Source: Tetrahymena elliotti 4EA (lineage: Eukaryota > Ciliophora > Oligohymenophorea > Hymenostomatida > Tetrahymenidae). Taken from it: DNA of 64,000 nucleotides. The stretch is taken from contig JH720307.1 of NCBI GenBank assembly GCA_000231825.2, positions 768,880 through 832,879 on the forward strand, given 5' to 3'. Positions within the stretch are counted from its first letter, which is position 1. Every line of letters starts with the position of its first letter. This document shows positions 62,878 to 64,000 of this stretch, one piece after another. The notes beneath the pieces were generated by a model. It saw nothing but the letters and a program-made list of their open reading frames with translations, was not told where the DNA came from and did no database searches. The position numbers and the translations under genes were made by a program.

Positions 62878-64000
62878 TCATTTATTTTTGTTATTGTTAT
62901 TATCGTCTGATTCTTCATCATCACTTTTAATACTCTTGATTTTTTATTCATTTAAGTACTACTTTGATTTTATTTTTTATAATTCAACTACTTATCCTGA
63001 ATTTCTTTTATTTTCATTATTTTAGGCAAGCACTTCTAAATTATTAAAAGTATGTCTTCCTGCAAATCTACTTAAATGAGGTGCTTAGAAGCTATTTCTC
63101 TTATTATGGCTACCGGAAACGGCAACAGGACTAAATATATTTTGAGATTAAGGGGTCTACTAATTAATACCAACATTATAATCAATATGACTTATCATGA
63201 ACCTAATTTCTTCACAATCTTCAGCAAAGTGTAAAAATGTACATTTCTTTTCAGTGTAAACTGAGAAAGCCTAGCCTGGCATTAAAACACAAAATGCCTA
63301 ATAATTAAATTAATTAGAATAAATTTTAATTCACTAAAATAAATGTATTTTAATTTACTTTATAAATTCTTCCTTCTAATATATCTGATTTTTTTACTTC
63401 ATCATTATTTACTTTGGACTGTGTCATCATAACATCTGTTAAATCTTTTCTGGAAACTTATCCTTTCAATAAAATACCACCACTTTCACATTAAATAGTC
63501 TTTCCTTTGCTATTTTTTAAAGAAAATAATTTACATTGAACATTTATTTTGGGTTAATTACTTGTATTTAGCAAATTTAAGCTTAGGTTAAAGTTTGATA
63601 AAGCTGTTTCTATCTAAGCTTCCCAAAGGTTTAAGCTCATTGTAAAAGAGTTAACTTAATGCTCTTAAACTCTACATCCAGACATATTCCTTTATTTCCA
63701 AATTAACTTTAATAACCTTTTAAATTGAACTAAGTGGGAAAGCAAGGACATAAACCACTGCATTAGCCATACAAGAAGTCAAGTATCTCAAACTAGGTAC
63801 AATCAAATGATGAGGAGAAATTAAACTACCTACTTCCTTCTGCTCTTGATATCTGATAACATGAAAATTTTAAATATATCTGTTGAACAATATTAATTGA
63901 AAGTTACGTGCAAAAACTCTATGATGTTGTTTCAGTAGCACTACCTCTTGTGATAACGAAAAAGTATTTAGCCTTTTCACCTTCCTTGATGATATACATA
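62878..64000 (-). CDS. Cyclic-nucleotide-binding-domain protein, 3' part only
   Basis: The gene enters from beyond the right edge. The first visible exon reads YIIKEGEKAKYFFVITRGSA, the beta-strand and glycine pattern of a cNMP-binding (CAP/PKA-regulatory type) domain. After an intron it continues with GSLISPHHLIVPSLRYLTS and YVLAFPLSSI. Later exons have KGKTIQCESGGILLKGQVSR and a cysteine-containing segment, then a Ser/Asn/Lys-rich tail ending in a run of Asp, Asn and Lys before TGA (plus strand tca 62878-62880). An intron at about 63298-63357 (GTAAATT...TTATTAG) restores the frame. Such tails occur on PKA-like regulators, ion channels and Na+/H+ exchangers; which one this is depends on the missing N-terminal part. 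Confidence 0.75.

Noticed and set aside
1..64000. tRNA, rRNA, CRISPR arrays, transposons, telomeric CCCCAA repeats, IES-like elements
   Set aside because: Looked for by eye on both strands; no TTCGAATCC-type B box, repeat array, transposase or telomere repeat was found.

Overview
This window is nuclear DNA from a ciliate, most likely Tetrahymena or a close relative. It is very AT-rich. Long coding regions only become readable if TAA and TAG are read as glutamine and TGA is the only stop. Genes are interrupted by short, AT-rich GT...AG introns (44 to about 270 bp where I could resolve them). The tidy spacing of genes and the absence of transposon-like sequence fit macronuclear (somatic) DNA. 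All product calls come from reading translations by eye; no database search was run.

Layout. 0.6-4.6 kb (+): importin-beta family receptor of the importin-9/Kap114 type. 5.4-9.1 kb (-): MTR4, the exosome RNA helicase. 10.2-17.4 kb (+): a full-length Dicer (helicase plus two catalytic RNase III domains), divergent from MTR4. 18.1-26.5 kb (+): a predicted 2782-residue protein with an N-terminal myristoylation/palmitoylation-type sequence, a P-loop GTPase domain, a very long helical middle, a SecA-like ATPase motor and an unrecognised C-terminal module. 27.2-36.6 kb (-): a large secretory-pathway protein with Cys-rich repeats, GGAI-type beta-helix repeats and a C-terminal multi-pass membrane region. 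38.3-38.9 kb (-): a MAPEG/microsomal glutathione transferase. 40.0-44.9 kb (-): a 949-residue unknown protein with a Cys cluster, then a B-box plus WD40 protein. 45.9-48.8 kb (+): a tubulin tyrosine ligase-like (TTLL) enzyme. 49.3-50.3 kb (-): UTP11, a ribosome-biogenesis factor. 51.8-52.4 kb (+): a Rab-fold protein that has lost every nucleotide-binding motif. 54.1-56.1 kb (+): a FLVCR-type MFS transporter. 57.5-58.4 kb (+): a canonical Rab1. 60.2-62.1 kb (-): an unrecognised, well-codon-biased small protein with one membrane segment. 62.9-64.0 kb (-): the 3' part of a cyclic-nucleotide-binding-domain protein that continues past the window.

Functional themes are RNA processing (MTR4, Dicer, UTP11), trafficking (importin, Rab1, pseudo-Rab), cilia/microtubules (TTLL) and membrane transport. 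Ciliate genes are transcribed singly, and nothing here suggests operons. The most unusual object is the lipidated GTPase-SecA-motor fusion at 18059-26525. Next in interest are the pseudo-Rab, the beta-helix/Cys-rich membrane protein, and hairpin structure inside the first resolved Dicer intron.
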